DNA of 64,000 nt from Flavobacterium ammonificans (GCF_020886115.1 NZ_AP025185.1:186001-250000); one strand, 5' to 3'; shown: positions 1 to 9,486, counted from the first letter of the stretch. A program made the numbers and translations. The notes: generated by a model from the letters alone, not told the origin.

Positions 1-768
1 AAACCTCAAATTGATAGCGTTGAGGCAGGAATCGTTTTGAAAAATAGACGATTAAATCTTGAAGAATCACAATTAAAATTAATCAAAGCAAAACTAGAAC
101 TATCCAACTATTTGTGGCTTGACAATAACATTCCGTTAGAATTACAGGACAATATTATTCCCGAATTTAATCTTGATAAATCTATAGAAGAAACCTTGAA
201 AATAAATGAGCTTTTAGTAAGTACGATTTCTATAGAAAATCATCCTAAAATAAATGCTATTCAAAACAAGCTTGATATTTTAGAAGTGGAAAGAAAGTTG
301 AAAGCGAATAGCTTATTGCCAAAAGTTGATATAGGTTATCACTATTTATCTGAGCCTAGTTATTGGAATTCTACTAATTTTAATAATTATAAAATTGGGA
401 TGAATTTTAATTTTCCCATTTTTCTTAGAAAAGAGAGAGGTGCTTTGCAATTAGCCAAATTCAAAATTCAAGATACAAGACTGTCATTAGAATTAGAGAG
501 AGTGCAACTTAAGAACAAAATCAATGCACAACAAACAGAAATAAAATCAATTGATAGGCAACGTAAAATTATTATTGATTTAGTAAAAGACAATAGTACC
601 ATGCTTCGATCTGAAGAACGATTGTTTTCTTTTGGCGAAAGCTCAATTTTTCTTTTAAATACAAGAGAAAATAATCTAGTCATTGCGCAATTATCTCAAT
701 TAAACCTTGAAAATCGTTTTTTCAACTCAAATGCTGAATTATTTAAGATAATGGCAAATCCGGATTAA
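1..768 (+). CDS. TolC-family outer membrane efflux protein (5' truncated by window)
   Basis: The frame is open to the first base of the window and reads KPQIDSVEAGIVLKNRRLNL before the first candidate start (TTG at 37), so this is the C-terminal part of a longer gene. The visible ~255 residues are long amphipathic helices with regular heptad character (for example KNKINAQQTEIKSIDRQRKI), separated by a short strand-rich part around GYHYLSEPSYWNS and IGMNFNFPIF. This is the helix-strand-helix pattern of the second half of TolC-like proteins, which form a trimeric channel across the outer membrane. Partner genes would lie upstream, outside the window. The family call is good; the substrate is unknown. 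Confidence 0.75.
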   Translation, partial: KPQIDSVEAGIVLKNRRLNLEESQLKLIKAKLELSNYLWLDNNIPLELQDNIIPEFNLDKSIEETLKINELLVSTISIENHPKINAIQNKLDILEVERKLKANSLLPKVDIGYHYLSEPSYWNSTNFNNYKIGMNFNFPIFLRKERGALQLAKFKIQDTRLSLELERVQLKNKINAQQTEIKSIDRQRKIIIDLVKDNSTMLRSEERLFSFGESSIFLLNTRENNLVIAQLSQLNLENRFFNSNAELFKIMANPD

Positions 769-774
769 TAATGT

Positions 775-782
775 TACTTTTG
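775..782 (+). promoter_or_regulatory. -7 promoter box TACTTTTG upstream of map
   Basis: TACTTTTG matches the Bacteroidota -7 consensus TAnnTTTG and lies 19 bases before the map ATG. No clear -33 TTG is visible at the expected distance. Confidence 0.5.
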
Positions 783-800
783 TAACCTTATTTTTATGAT

Positions 801-1619
801 ATGATTATAGTAAAATCGAAGGAACAAATAGAATTAATGCGTGAAAGCGCCTTAATTGTATCGAAAACCTTAGGAATGATTGCCTCTGAAATCAAAGAAG
901 GAGTAACTACTTTACATCTAGACAAATTAGCGGAAGAATTTATCAGGGACCATGGAGCAGTTCCTAGTTTCTTAGGATTATACGGATTTCCAAACACACT
1001 CTGTATGAGTCCAAATACTCAGGTAGTTCATGGTATTCCAAACAACACCCCATTACAAAGTGGAGATATCATCTCTGTTGATTGTGGCGCCTTCAAAAAT
1101 GGTTTTCACGGCGATCATGCGTATACTTTTGAAATAGGAGATGTCGCTACTGAAACTAAAAAGTTATTGCAAATCACTAAAGAATCCCTATATGTTGGAA
1201 TTCGGGAATTTAAAGCCGGTAATCGTGTTGAAGATGTTGGAAATGCCATTCAAAAATATACCGAAGCTCATGGATATGGAGTAGTAAGAGAGTTGGTTGG
1301 ACATGGATTAGGCGAAAAAATGCACGAAGAACCTGAAATGCCTAACTATGGCAAAAAAGGTCGCGGAAAATTATTTGTTGAAGGAATGGTAGTTGCCATC
1401 GAACCAATGATTAACCTGGGAACCAAAAACATCAAACAACACAAAGACGGTTGGACAATTACTACTGCAGACAACAAACCTTCAGCACATTTTGAACACG
1501 ATGTAGCCTTAGTAGATGGAAAACCCGAATTGCTTTCGACTTTCAAATACATTTATGATGCTTTAGGCATTAAAAGCAATGAAGAAAATGAGTTTAGAAA
1601 AGATCCAACTTTGATTTAA
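801..1619 (+). CDS. map: Type I methionine aminopeptidase
   Basis: This cytoplasmic metalloprotease removes the initiator methionine from nascent proteins. The 272-residue protein has the full 'pita bread' fold signature: H77 in VVHGIP, metal ligands D94 (SVDCG), D105 (FHGDHAYTF), H168 (VGHGLG), E201 (AIEPM) and E232 (HFEHDVAL). Length is normal for the short type I form, without an N-terminal zinc-binding extension. It has its own TAnnTTTG promoter box between it and the TolC-like gene. The common T after D105 is an H here (GDHAYTF), a minor departure from GDT. Identification is secure. Confidence 0.97.
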   Translation: MIIVKSKEQIELMRESALIVSKTLGMIASEIKEGVTTLHLDKLAEEFIRDHGAVPSFLGLYGFPNTLCMSPNTQVVHGIPNNTPLQSGDIISVDCGAFKNGFHGDHAYTFEIGDVATETKKLLQITKESLYVGIREFKAGNRVEDVGNAIQKYTEAHGYGVVRELVGHGLGEKMHEEPEMPNYGKKGRGKLFVEGMVVAIEPMINLGTKNIKQHKDGWTITTADNKPSAHFEHDVALVDGKPELLSTFKYIYDALGIKSNEENEFRKDPTLI

Positions 1620-1625
1620 ATAAAA

Positions 1626-1653
1626 CACAAATTGCACCAAATTGCACGAATTT
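1626..1653. repeat. Left inverted repeat flanking the GxxExxY gene
   Basis: Contains the tandem unit AAATTGCACC/AAATTGCACG. Its reverse complement (AATTCGTGCAATTTGGTGCA...) resembles the segment at 2104-2130, so the two bracket the GxxExxY gene in opposite orientation. The similarity is imperfect and was judged by eye. Confidence 0.55.
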
Positions 1654-1685
1654 AAAAAAGAAAAAATTTCACAAAATACAATTTT

Positions 1686-2060
1686 ATGGAAGATTTATAT
1701 TTAAAAGAAGAGTGCTATAAAATTGTTGGAATTTGCATGGAAGTCCATAAAATTCTAGGGAAAGGACATAGTGAAGTTATTTATGGTGATGCTTTAGAAT
1801 ATGAATTTAGAAAAAATAACATTACCTATTCTAGAGAAGTTAAATACAATATTGAATACAAAGAAATCGTTCTACCTCATTACTATTATGCTGATTTTGT
1901 TTTATTTGACGAAATGATTTTAGAAATTAAAGCAATTCAAAATTTATCAAGTAGCGAAATAAAGCAAACATTAAATTATTTAGCAGCTTCAAAAAATAAA
2001 TTAGGACTGTTAGTCAATTTTGGAGAAGACAGCTTAAAATACAAAAGAGTTATATTATAA
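1686..2060 (+). CDS. GxxExxY family protein (PD-(D/E)XK nuclease-like)
   Basis: The 124-residue protein carries the family signature G27-x2-E30-x2-Y33 (GHSEVIY). It is followed by D70 in YADFVLF and E80-x-K82 in LEIKAI, spaced as in a PD-(D/E)XK nuclease core. Members of this family (TIGR04256) are small, sporadically distributed, and have no settled function that I know of. The gene sits alone between map and a methyltransferase, with related repeat arms in opposite orientation on either side (1626-1653 and 2104-2130), which suggests a small mobile cassette. All three putative catalytic residues are present, so the protein looks intact. Family assignment is firm; nuclease activity is inferred from the fold. 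Confidence 0.85.
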   Translation: MEDLYLKEECYKIVGICMEVHKILGKGHSEVIYGDALEYEFRKNNITYSREVKYNIEYKEIVLPHYYYADFVLFDEMILEIKAIQNLSSSEIKQTLNYLAASKNKLGLLVNFGEDSLKYKRVIL

Positions 2061-2103
2061 TTTTCAATTAAAAACAGATTGGTGACATACAATTTATTTC
2101 AAT

Positions 2104-2130
2104 AATTTGTGCCAATTCGTGAAATTCGTG
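2104..2130. repeat. Right inverted repeat flanking the GxxExxY gene
   Basis: Reads AATTTGTG-CCAATTCGTG-AAATTCGTG, three short related units. Its orientation is opposite to 1626-1653. It lies just before the methyltransferase start and contains an in-frame GTG (2109) that would falsely extend that gene. Confidence 0.55.
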
Positions 2131-2141
2131 TTCTATACATT

Positions 2142-2912
2142 ATGAAGAAAATATTTAAATTTATACTTAATACCATCCCTCGCCCTATCTTAATTCGATT
2201 GAGTATTGTGGCTCGACCTATTTTGGCATTTCTACTAAAAGGAAATAAATTTACTGACCCAATTGACGGAAAAAGTTTCCGCATGTTTTTACCGTATGGC
2301 TATGGAACGCAAAGAAATAATGTACTTTCGCCTAGTACATTATCTTTAGAAAGACACCGTTTATTATGGTTGTATTTACAAAATGAAACCGATTTTTTTA
2401 CAGCAACTGAGAAAAAAAACATACTTCATTTTGCACCTGAACAAGAATTTTACAAGCGTTTTAAAAAACAAAAAAATATTCAATATACGACTACCGATTT
2501 ATTTTCGCCATTAGCTGATATTAAAGCAGATATTTGCGACCTCCCATTTAAAGACAATGAATACGATGTTATTTTTTGCAACCATGTATTGGAACATATC
2601 CCTGATGATACCAAAGCCATGCAAGAATTGTATCGCGTTTTAAAACCTGGAGGAATGGCAATTCTTCAAATACCACAAGATTTAAATAGAGCTACTACTT
2701 TTTCTGATGATTCGATTACAGACGAAAAAGAGCGCGCTGCAATTTTCGGACAATACGATCATGTTAGAGTGTATGGACGTGATTATTTTGACAAATTACG
2801 AAGCATTGGATTTACTGTGGTGGAAGAAGACTACACCAAAAAGATTAGCCCAGAATTAGTAACACGATATTGTTTGGCTCCTGGCGAAATTATACCAGTT
2901 TGTTTTAAGTAA
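2142..2912 (+). CDS. Class I SAM-dependent methyltransferase
   Basis: A 256-residue protein with a methyltransferase domain in the second half: motif I region ILHFAPEQEFYKRF, the acidic strand end TTTDLFSP, ICDLPFKDNEYDVIFCNHVLEHI (motif IV, with the D/NHVLEHI often seen in Methyltransf_11) and RVLKPGGMAILQIP. The N-terminal ~40 residues are basic and hydrophobic (RPILIRLSIVARPILAFLL) and may associate with the membrane. I chose ATG 2142 over the in-frame GTG at 2109 because the GTG lies inside an intergenic repeat. The substrate cannot be read from sequence. Confidence 0.85.
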   Translation: MKKIFKFILNTIPRPILIRLSIVARPILAFLLKGNKFTDPIDGKSFRMFLPYGYGTQRNNVLSPSTLSLERHRLLWLYLQNETDFFTATEKKNILHFAPEQEFYKRFKKQKNIQYTTTDLFSPLADIKADICDLPFKDNEYDVIFCNHVLEHIPDDTKAMQELYRVLKPGGMAILQIPQDLNRATTFSDDSITDEKERAAIFGQYDHVRVYGRDYFDKLRSIGFTVVEEDYTKKISPELVTRYCLAPGEIIPVCFK

Positions 2913-2921
2913 CATAATAAA

Positions 2922-2954
2922 AAAACCTGCTACTCCATAGAAATAGCAGGTTTT
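2922..2954. terminator. Bidirectional terminator between the methyltransferase and M16 peptidase genes
   Basis: Stem AAAACCTGCTA / TAGCAGGTTTT with an 11-base loop. The A- and T-rich flanks suit termination in both directions between two convergent genes. Confidence 0.85.
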
Positions 2955-2977
2955 AATCATAAATACTCTCTTCTTAT

Positions 2978-5791
2978 CTATATTTTACTTTCAGGCATCA
3001 ACATCCCAATTACTTTATCTTTAGTTAAATATTTTTTAGCCACTTCTTGAATATCTTTAGCTGTTATAGCATTCACTTCAGCTTCATATTTCAATGCATT
3101 TTCAGGATTGCTACTATTTAAAAAAGATTTAGTGAAATTCGCCAACCAAAAACGGTTTTCTTTGCTATCTTTTCTATAATCTGCCAATTCGCCTTCTTTG
3201 TATTTGGCAACATCTTTTTCATCTGGACCATTGGTAATAATTTTTTGCAATTCGTTCAATGCAGATGCCGTAAGCTTTTCAGCATTTTCAGGCCCACAAG
3301 GGAACCCAATATTAAAATTATAAATACCGTAAGGCACTTTATTCATGGTGCCTCGAGCTGAAACACCGTAAACTCCACTTTCTGATTCACGCAATTGCTC
3401 AACTAGTTTAATGGTCAAAACTTCACCTAAAGCTTCCATAGCTAAAGCTTCCTTTGGAGAATATTTTGCTTCACCATAAAACATAATAGTCACATTACTT
3501 TTAGGATCGGTTCCTTTATTGACTACTTTCTTTAAATCACCTTTTAACATTCGGTAACCTAAGTCTACTGTTTTTTCTTTGGTTGCTGTTGTAGGTAAAG
3601 ACGCCAAATATTTAGAAGCAAAAGCTTCGATAGTTTTATCGTCTACATTTCCTACAAAGAAAAACTCGAAATCTGCTGCATTTGCAAAACGCTCTTTGTA
3701 TTTATCATAGGCTAACTTATAATCTGTTTCTGCCCAGGATTTATCAGTTGGCATTATTCCATTAAACCTTGGGTTTTCTTTATTTAAAAACGTGTAAAAC
3801 TCTTGTTGGAAATAATATTGTGGTTCCGAAGCCATATTTTTAAAGAAACTAGCTTGTTTTTGTTTAAAGCCTTCAAATGCTTCTGGATCAAAATTTAAAT
3901 CGGTGAAATATGCATGTACCATCTGGAATAAATATTCTAAATCTTTTGGAGTAGTATTTCCTCTAAGCCCTTCTGTGGTATTACTTATGTATGGATTTAC
4001 TCGTGCAATTTTTCCAGTCATGAATTTATTGATATCATTTAATTTCAACCCAGAGAATCCCGCTTCAGCTAAAGCTCCATTTGCAAATTGTACTTTTTTC
4101 ATTACTTCATTAGAGTAAAAATTACTTCCTCCTAAACTTACAGCTTCAAAAATCACTTCATCATTTTTGAAATCGGTAGTTTTGTAAACTACTTTTACCC
4201 CATTAGATAAAACTAAGGTTTTGGTTCCTAAAGTAGCATTTGCTTCTCTATTTACAACTGTTCCAACTTTTAACTCTTTTCTAAGTAAACTCGTCGCTAT
4301 CGCCTTATCTTCATATGGTTTCAAATCGGCTTCATTTACTTTTAATGCCTCTAATACTTCTTGTTCCGTAACTTTTTTCAGATTATCTTTTTCCGGCCCA
4401 GTAAAAACAACCACTCGGTTATCTTCTTTTATGTAATCTTTAATCAAATCATTTACATCTTTCAAAATAATGCTTGGCATTAATTTTTTCATAGTCTCGA
4501 AAGTCCATTCTATTCCAGGAACGGGTTCTTGCTCAAGAAAATGCGATTGCATTTCTCCCACAAATCTATCTGAATTAGTTTTAGCCCTATCGTTATAACT
4601 TTTCTCAATTTGTGCTAAAAAGCTTGCTTTAGCTCTATCCAATTCACCTGATGTGAAACCATATTTTTTAGCTCTTTCATTCTCTGTAACCAACACTTTC
4701 AAAGCACTTAATTGTTGATTTTCAGCCATCATAGCAAAAGATTGATATGCTTTTTTATTTCTAGCATAGGTACCCCCATAATAGGTAAATCCAAATGTAA
4801 AAGGTGGTTTAGGTGAATTAGTCAATTCATTTAGACGATTGTTTAATAAGGTTGCAAACAAACCTTCAACAAGCTGACTTCTAAAATCGCCCACATTCAC
4901 TATTTTCTTTGGTGCAGTATAATCTTTATAGAATAATTGCACTTGAGTATCAGTGGCTTCTTTATCGCTTTCTACCGCAATAAAAGTTTCTTTATGGTTG
5001 GGTACTTCAAAAACATTTCTCGCTTTTTCATTGGCTGGATTTTTATATGCAGCGAAATGCTCTTTTATTTTCTTTTCCATTTCGGCAACATCAATATCTC
5101 CTACCACAATAACGCTCATCAAATTCGGACGATACCAATCTTTGTAAAAACGAGTTAAGGTTTCATATTTGAATTTTTCTAAGATTTCTTTTTGACCAAT
5201 AGGCAAACGATTAGCATACTTAGAATTATGCATCATTTTTGGAAGATAATGCCCCAACATACGTTTATCAGCGCCCAATCCTAAACGATATTCTTCTAAA
5301 ACTACTCCGCGTTCTTTATCGATTTCTTCTGGAGTCAATACAGTATTAAATGCCCAATCTTCCAAAATTTGAAATCCTTTTTCTAATTTCTCTGGATTAT
5401 CAGATGGAATCGGAAGAAAGTAAACAGTCTCGTCAAAACTTGTGTATGCATTTAAGTGTTGCCCAAATTTAACACCAATACTTTGTAAATAATCTACTAA
5501 TTGATTCTTTGGAAATCGTTTCGTACCATTAAAACACATGTGCTCCATAAAATGAGCCAAACCCTGTTGGTCATCGTCTTCCAAAATAGAACCTGCATTT
5601 ACGACCAATCTAAGGTCTACTTTCTTTTCTGGCTTGGCATTCTTTTTAATATAATAGGTAAGCCCATTATCGAGTTTGCCAGTTTTAACATTCGGATCAA
5701 ATGGAATAACCTGTCCATAGTCAATAGTTTGTGCTAACAATGCTAAAGGAAACAATAGTAAGCTCAAAGCGAGTTGGTTCATTTTTTTCAT
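2978..5791 (-). CDS. M16 family zinc metallopeptidase (pitrilysin/insulinase type)
   Basis: A 937-residue secreted or periplasmic peptidase. Residues 1-20 form a signal peptide (hydrophobic LALSLLLFPLALLA followed by Q). The inverted zinc motif HxxEH is H80-F-M-E83-H84 in GLAHFMEHMCFNG, followed about 75 residues later by the third-ligand region EEIDKERGVVLEEYR. The second half is a degenerate M16 domain (LSNGVKVVYKTTDF onward) without HxxEH, as usual in fused two-domain M16 proteins. It probably degrades peptides in the periplasm. It faces the methyltransferase across a shared terminator and diverges from the T9SS plug gene. Confidence 0.93.
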   Translation of the reverse strand: MKKMNQLALSLLLFPLALLAQTIDYGQVIPFDPNVKTGKLDNGLTYYIKKNAKPEKKVDLRLVVNAGSILEDDDQQGLAHFMEHMCFNGTKRFPKNQLVDYLQSIGVKFGQHLNAYTSFDETVYFLPIPSDNPEKLEKGFQILEDWAFNTVLTPEEIDKERGVVLEEYRLGLGADKRMLGHYLPKMMHNSKYANRLPIGQKEILEKFKYETLTRFYKDWYRPNLMSVIVVGDIDVAEMEKKIKEHFAAYKNPANEKARNVFEVPNHKETFIAVESDKEATDTQVQLFYKDYTAPKKIVNVGDFRSQLVEGLFATLLNNRLNELTNSPKPPFTFGFTYYGGTYARNKKAYQSFAMMAENQQLSALKVLVTENERAKKYGFTSGELDRAKASFLAQIEKSYNDRAKTNSDRFVGEMQSHFLEQEPVPGIEWTFETMKKLMPSIILKDVNDLIKDYIKEDNRVVVFTGPEKDNLKKVTEQEVLEALKVNEADLKPYEDKAIATSLLRKELKVGTVVNREANATLGTKTLVLSNGVKVVYKTTDFKNDEVIFEAVSLGGSNFYSNEVMKKVQFANGALAEAGFSGLKLNDINKFMTGKIARVNPYISNTTEGLRGNTTPKDLEYLFQMVHAYFTDLNFDPEAFEGFKQKQASFFKNMASEPQYYFQQEFYTFLNKENPRFNGIMPTDKSWAETDYKLAYDKYKERFANAADFEFFFVGNVDDKTIEAFASKYLASLPTTATKEKTVDLGYRMLKGDLKKVVNKGTDPKSNVTIMFYGEAKYSPKEALAMEALGEVLTIKLVEQLRESESGVYGVSARGTMNKVPYGIYNFNIGFPCGPENAEKLTASALNELQKIITNGPDEKDVAKYKEGELADYRKDSKENRFWLANFTKSFLNSSNPENALKYEAEVNAITAKDIQEVAKKYLTKDKVIGMLMPESKI

Positions 5792-5962
5792 AAATATTTT
5801 TTTTGATTATAGGGTAAAACTAAAACTTTAAACATTTCAATTACATTGTATTACAAAATATTTAACAGAAAATACTGTTAAAAATGAAGGCTTCCTATTT
5901 ATCAAAGAAAATCAACTTTAAAATAAAGAGGTTTAGTATATTTACATCACAAATAATCAAAA

Positions 5963-7228
5963 ATGCGAAATCCTTATTTAACCTTAATCATAAGTTTACT
6001 TGGCATTCTTTCTACAGAACTACTTTATTCACAAGCTCTAAATGAAGTTGCACCGCCTTACCATATTAAAACCGTATCATTTGTACAAAACAACCAAAAT
6101 GTGGTGCCCATTTTTCAATTGGGTGAGCAATTTCAATTACAGTTTGATGATTTGTATGGAAACGACGCTTCTTTTTATTATGAAATAATTCATTGTGACT
6201 ACAATTGGAAACCTACCGATATTCAAAAAAGAGAATACCTTGAAGGAATAGATAACCAACGTATTTTAGAATCGCTAAGCTCATTCAATACCTTACAAAG
6301 TTATTCGCATTATAGGTTGAACTTCCCTAATTCTTCTCTGCAATTTAAAATCAGTGGAAATTATATGCTTAAAGTATTGAATGAAGAAAGAGAAGTTGTT
6401 TTCTCTCGAAAATTCATCTTGTATGAAAATGCCGTTTCTGTCCCAATTCAAGTGAGAAGACCTCGAAATGTTAAGCAGATGGATTTCAAACATAACCTGG
6501 AGTTTACTGTAAAATCAAACCAAATTGTTTTTCAAAATGCTTTGAAAAATGTAAAAACAGTATTGATTCAAAATGGAAAATTCCAAACTGCTATAACCAA
6601 TATTCTTCCCCAATTCACCATTGGAAATGAATTAGTATATCGTTACGATACGCCTACACAATTTTGGGCCGGTAACGAATTTCATTTTTTTGACAACAAA
6701 GAGATTAGATTGCCAAGTAATTCAATTTCAAAAGTGGATAATAAAAAAGAAATATACACCGCTCACTTATTTACAAATGATGCAAGGGCAAATAGTCCTT
6801 ACTACTTTTGGGAAGATGTAAATGGAAATTTTGTAATTCGTAGATTATTTTCAGAAAATAATGAAATCGAATCTGATTATAGTTGGATACATTTCACGCT
6901 CTCAGCTCCAAATTTTAGAAGTTCTGATGGCGCTATCTATATTGCAGGAATGTTCAATAATTATACTTTAAATGCAGAAAATAAAATGGATTACAATGCT
7001 GAAAGTGGATTGTATGAAAAATACATTTTAATTAAACAAGGATTTACAAATTATGAATATGTAGCTGTTGATCCAAAAGGAAATATTGATCAAGAAAATG
7101 CAATTGATGGTAATTTTTTTCAAACGGAAAACGAATATACTGTCTTGGTCTACTATAAAGAAAATATGGATCGATACGAACGAGTTATAGGAAAAGGCAC
7201 TGCTAATTCATTGAATGGAATTAATTAA
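5963..7228 (+). CDS. Type IX secretion system plug protein (DUF5103)
   Basis: A 421-residue protein with an N-terminal signal peptide (LTLIISLLGILSTELLYSQA) and the DUF5103/T9SS plug architecture. Residues ~25-155 form the first beta domain (PPYHIKTVSFVQNNQ, HCDYNWKPTDIQKREYL, FILYENAVSVPIQVRRP). The C-terminal part has an E-set/carbohydrate-binding-like domain (AIYIAGMFNNYTLNAENKM). In F. johnsoniae this family was found plugging the periplasmic side of the SprA translocon when PorV is absent (established knowledge). No other translocon gene is adjacent. Its promoter region is short, with a near-consensus box TATATTTA at 5937-5944. Confidence 0.85.
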   Translation: MRNPYLTLIISLLGILSTELLYSQALNEVAPPYHIKTVSFVQNNQNVVPIFQLGEQFQLQFDDLYGNDASFYYEIIHCDYNWKPTDIQKREYLEGIDNQRILESLSSFNTLQSYSHYRLNFPNSSLQFKISGNYMLKVLNEEREVVFSRKFILYENAVSVPIQVRRPRNVKQMDFKHNLEFTVKSNQIVFQNALKNVKTVLIQNGKFQTAITNILPQFTIGNELVYRYDTPTQFWAGNEFHFFDNKEIRLPSNSISKVDNKKEIYTAHLFTNDARANSPYYFWEDVNGNFVIRRLFSENNEIESDYSWIHFTLSAPNFRSSDGAIYIAGMFNNYTLNAENKMDYNAESGLYEKYILIKQGFTNYEYVAVDPKGNIDQENAIDGNFFQTENEYTVLVYYKENMDRYERVIGKGTANSLNGIN

Positions 7229-7248
7229 AAACATTTCTTCACTCAAAG

Positions 7249-7278
7249 TTGAACCAATTTTATTTTTTTGTATTTTTG
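7249..7278 (+). promoter_or_regulatory. Consensus Bacteroidota promoter of apaG (TTG-N19-TATTTTTG)
   Basis: TTG at 7249-7251 and TATTTTTG at 7271-7278 are separated by exactly 19 bases, matching the -33/-7 pattern of the Bacteroidota primary sigma factor. The apaG ATG lies 31 bases downstream. Confidence 0.7.
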
Positions 7279-7309
7279 TTGAAATAGTTTGAATTTTTTA
7301 GATTAAAAA

Positions 7310-7696
7310 ATGGTTACCCAAATAACAAGAGGTATTAAAATTTCGGTTTTGACTAGTTTTGAAGGAACTTACTTCAAAAACTATAGAATCCATTTTGCCT
7401 TTAGTTACCAAATTAAAATTGAAAATCACAGTAAAGATTCTGTTCAATTAATCACACGTCATTGGGAAATATTTGATTCGTTAAACGAATTAGAAATTGT
7501 AGATGGTGAAGGCGTTATTGGAAAAAAACCAGTACTTAAACCGGGTGAATTATACACCTATAGTTCAGGCTGTTTACTTTCATCCCCTCACGGCGCAATG
7601 AAAGGACACTTCAATATGATTAACTTTACAACTACTAAAAATTTTAAAGTAATTGTTCCTTCTTTTAGACTGAGCGCACCTTTTGCATTGAATTAA
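7310..7696 (+). CDS. apaG: ApaG/CorD-type protein
   Basis: A 128-residue single ApaG domain, an all-beta immunoglobulin-like fold, and the usual length of the family. Characteristic segments are GIKISVLTSFEG, FAFSYQIKIENHS, VQLITRHWEIFDS, VDGEGVIGKKPVLKPGELY and TYSSGCLLSSPHGAMKGHF. ApaG was linked genetically to Co/Mg resistance in Salmonella, but its biochemical role is unsettled; related domains occur in F-box proteins. It stands alone with its own promoter between the T9SS plug gene and pruA. Confidence 0.92.
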   Translation: MVTQITRGIKISVLTSFEGTYFKNYRIHFAFSYQIKIENHSKDSVQLITRHWEIFDSLNELEIVDGEGVIGKKPVLKPGELYTYSSGCLLSSPHGAMKGHFNMINFTTTKNFKVIVPSFRLSAPFALN

Positions 7697-7758
7697 ATTT
7701 CATTTATAAAATCTTAATTTAATAGGCTCATTTATCTTTTTTATTTAATTATCCTTTG

Positions 7759-7766
7759 TACTTTTG
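7759..7766 (+). promoter_or_regulatory. -7 box TACTTTTG upstream of pruA
   Basis: Matches TAnnTTTG. It lies 94 bases before the pruA ATG, which would leave a fairly long 5' leader. No clear -33 TTG. Confidence 0.45.
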
Positions 7767-7860
7767 TATTAGTTTCAATTATTCGCAAGTTTTCGAATAA
7801 CTGTATATTTTATTGCTAATTCAAATCTGTTAAACCAACAGATTATTTAATACTATTTTT

Positions 7861-9486
7861 ATGTTAAAAGGATTTTTTAAAGTACCCAAAGCGGTCAACG
7901 AACCTGTAAAAGGATACGCTCCTAATTCACCTGAAAAAGCAGCTGTACTGGAGGCTTACAAAAAAATGTGGAACACCACTATCGACGTTCCATTATACAT
8001 TGGAAGCGAAGAAATTAAAACTGGAAATACCAGAACAATGTCGGCACCACACGACCACCAACATATTGTAGGAACCTACCATTTAGCGGAGAAGTCACAT
8101 GTAGAAAAAGCAATTGCAAATGCATTGGAATCAAGACAAGCTTGGGCTAATATGGCTTGGGAACAACGCGCTGCTATTTTCTTAAAAGCGGCCGAACTAA
8201 TTGCTGGTCCTTACCGTGCAAGAATTAATGCTGCGACGATGATTGCACAATCAAAAACCATTCATCAAGCTGAAATTGATGCGTCTTGTGAGTTGATTGA
8301 CTTTTTGCGTTTCAACGTAGAATTCATGTCTCAAATTTACAGTGACCAACCTACTTCAGACTCATCAGTTTGGAATCGTTTAGAATACAGACCTTTGGAA
8401 GGATTCATCTACGCTATTACTCCTTTTAACTTTACTGCTATTGCCGCTAATTTACCAGCTAGTGCTGCAATGATGGGAAATGTAGTAGTTTGGAAACCAA
8501 GTGATAGCCAAGTTTTCTCTGCCAAAATCATTATCGATATTTTCAAAGAAGCGGGTTTACCTGATGGTGTAATCAATGTAGTTTTTGGAGATGCATTAAT
8601 GGTAACCGATACAGTTTTAGCAAGCCGTGATTTTGCAGGGGTTCACTTTACAGGATCAACTCATGTATTTAAAGACATTTGGGCTAAAATTGGAACGAAC
8701 ATTCACCATTACAAAACCTATCCAAGAATTGTTGGAGAAACAGGTGGGAAAGATTTTATCATTGCTCATCCTTCTGCAAATGTGAAACAAGTAGCGACAG
8801 GAATTGTTCGTGGCGCATTTGAGTTTCAAGGACAAAAATGTTCTGCAGCTTCTAGAGCTTATATTCCAAAAAGCCTTTGGCCAGCTATAAAAGAACAAGT
8901 AATTAAGGATGTTAAATCAATGAAAATGGGATCTCCTGAAGACTTCTCAAACTTCATCACAGCAGTAATTCACGAAGGTTCATTTGACAAATTAGCAAGT
9001 TATATTGACCAAGCTAAAAAAGATGCCGATGCGGAAATAATTGTAGGTGGAAATTACGATAAATCAAAAGGATATTTTATTGAACCAACGGTAATCGTAA
9101 CGACCAATCCAAAATACACGACAATGGAAACCGAATTGTTCGGTCCAGTAATTACTATTTATGTGTATGAAGATGCGCAATGGGCTGAAACGCTAAAATT
9201 AGTTGACACAACTTCTGAATATGCTTTGACAGGTGCTGTTTTCAGTACGGACCGTTACGCAATTGAAGAAGCAACTGTAGCACTTCAAAATGCAGCAGGA
9301 AACTTCTACATCAATGACAAACCAACAGGAGCGGTTGTAGGACAACAACCTTTTGGCGGTGCCAGAGCTTCAGGGACAAATGACAAAGCAGGATCTGCCT
9401 TGAATTTATTACGTTGGGCTTCGCCAAGAACTATTAAAGAAACTTTAGTAGCTCCTGAAGATTACAGATATCCGTTTTTAGGATAA
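7861..9486 (+). CDS. pruA: L-glutamate gamma-semialdehyde dehydrogenase (P5C dehydrogenase)
   Basis: Oxidises glutamate semialdehyde/pyrroline-5-carboxylate to glutamate with NAD, the second step of proline breakdown. The 541-residue length fits the stand-alone eukaryote-like P5CDH group. Aldehyde dehydrogenase landmarks: NAD-binding ITPFNFTAIAANLP (~186-199), HFTGST (~262), catalytic base E293 in VGETGGKD and nucleophile C327 in FQGQKCSAASRAY. The C-terminal signature INDKPTGAVVGQQPFGGARASGTNDKAG is split here only to show the family: GAVVGQQPFGG and ASGTNDKAG are both typical. No proline dehydrogenase gene is adjacent. Followed by a strong terminator. Confidence 0.96.
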   Translation: MLKGFFKVPKAVNEPVKGYAPNSPEKAAVLEAYKKMWNTTIDVPLYIGSEEIKTGNTRTMSAPHDHQHIVGTYHLAEKSHVEKAIANALESRQAWANMAWEQRAAIFLKAAELIAGPYRARINAATMIAQSKTIHQAEIDASCELIDFLRFNVEFMSQIYSDQPTSDSSVWNRLEYRPLEGFIYAITPFNFTAIAANLPASAAMMGNVVVWKPSDSQVFSAKIIIDIFKEAGLPDGVINVVFGDALMVTDTVLASRDFAGVHFTGSTHVFKDIWAKIGTNIHHYKTYPRIVGETGGKDFIIAHPSANVKQVATGIVRGAFEFQGQKCSAASRAYIPKSLWPAIKEQVIKDVKSMKMGSPEDFSNFITAVIHEGSFDKLASYIDQAKKDADAEIIVGGNYDKSKGYFIEPTVIVTTNPKYTTMETELFGPVITIYVYEDAQWAETLKLVDTTSEYALTGAVFSTDRYAIEEATVALQNAAGNFYINDKPTGAVVGQQPFGGARASGTNDKAGSALNLLRWASPRTIKETLVAPEDYRYPFLG

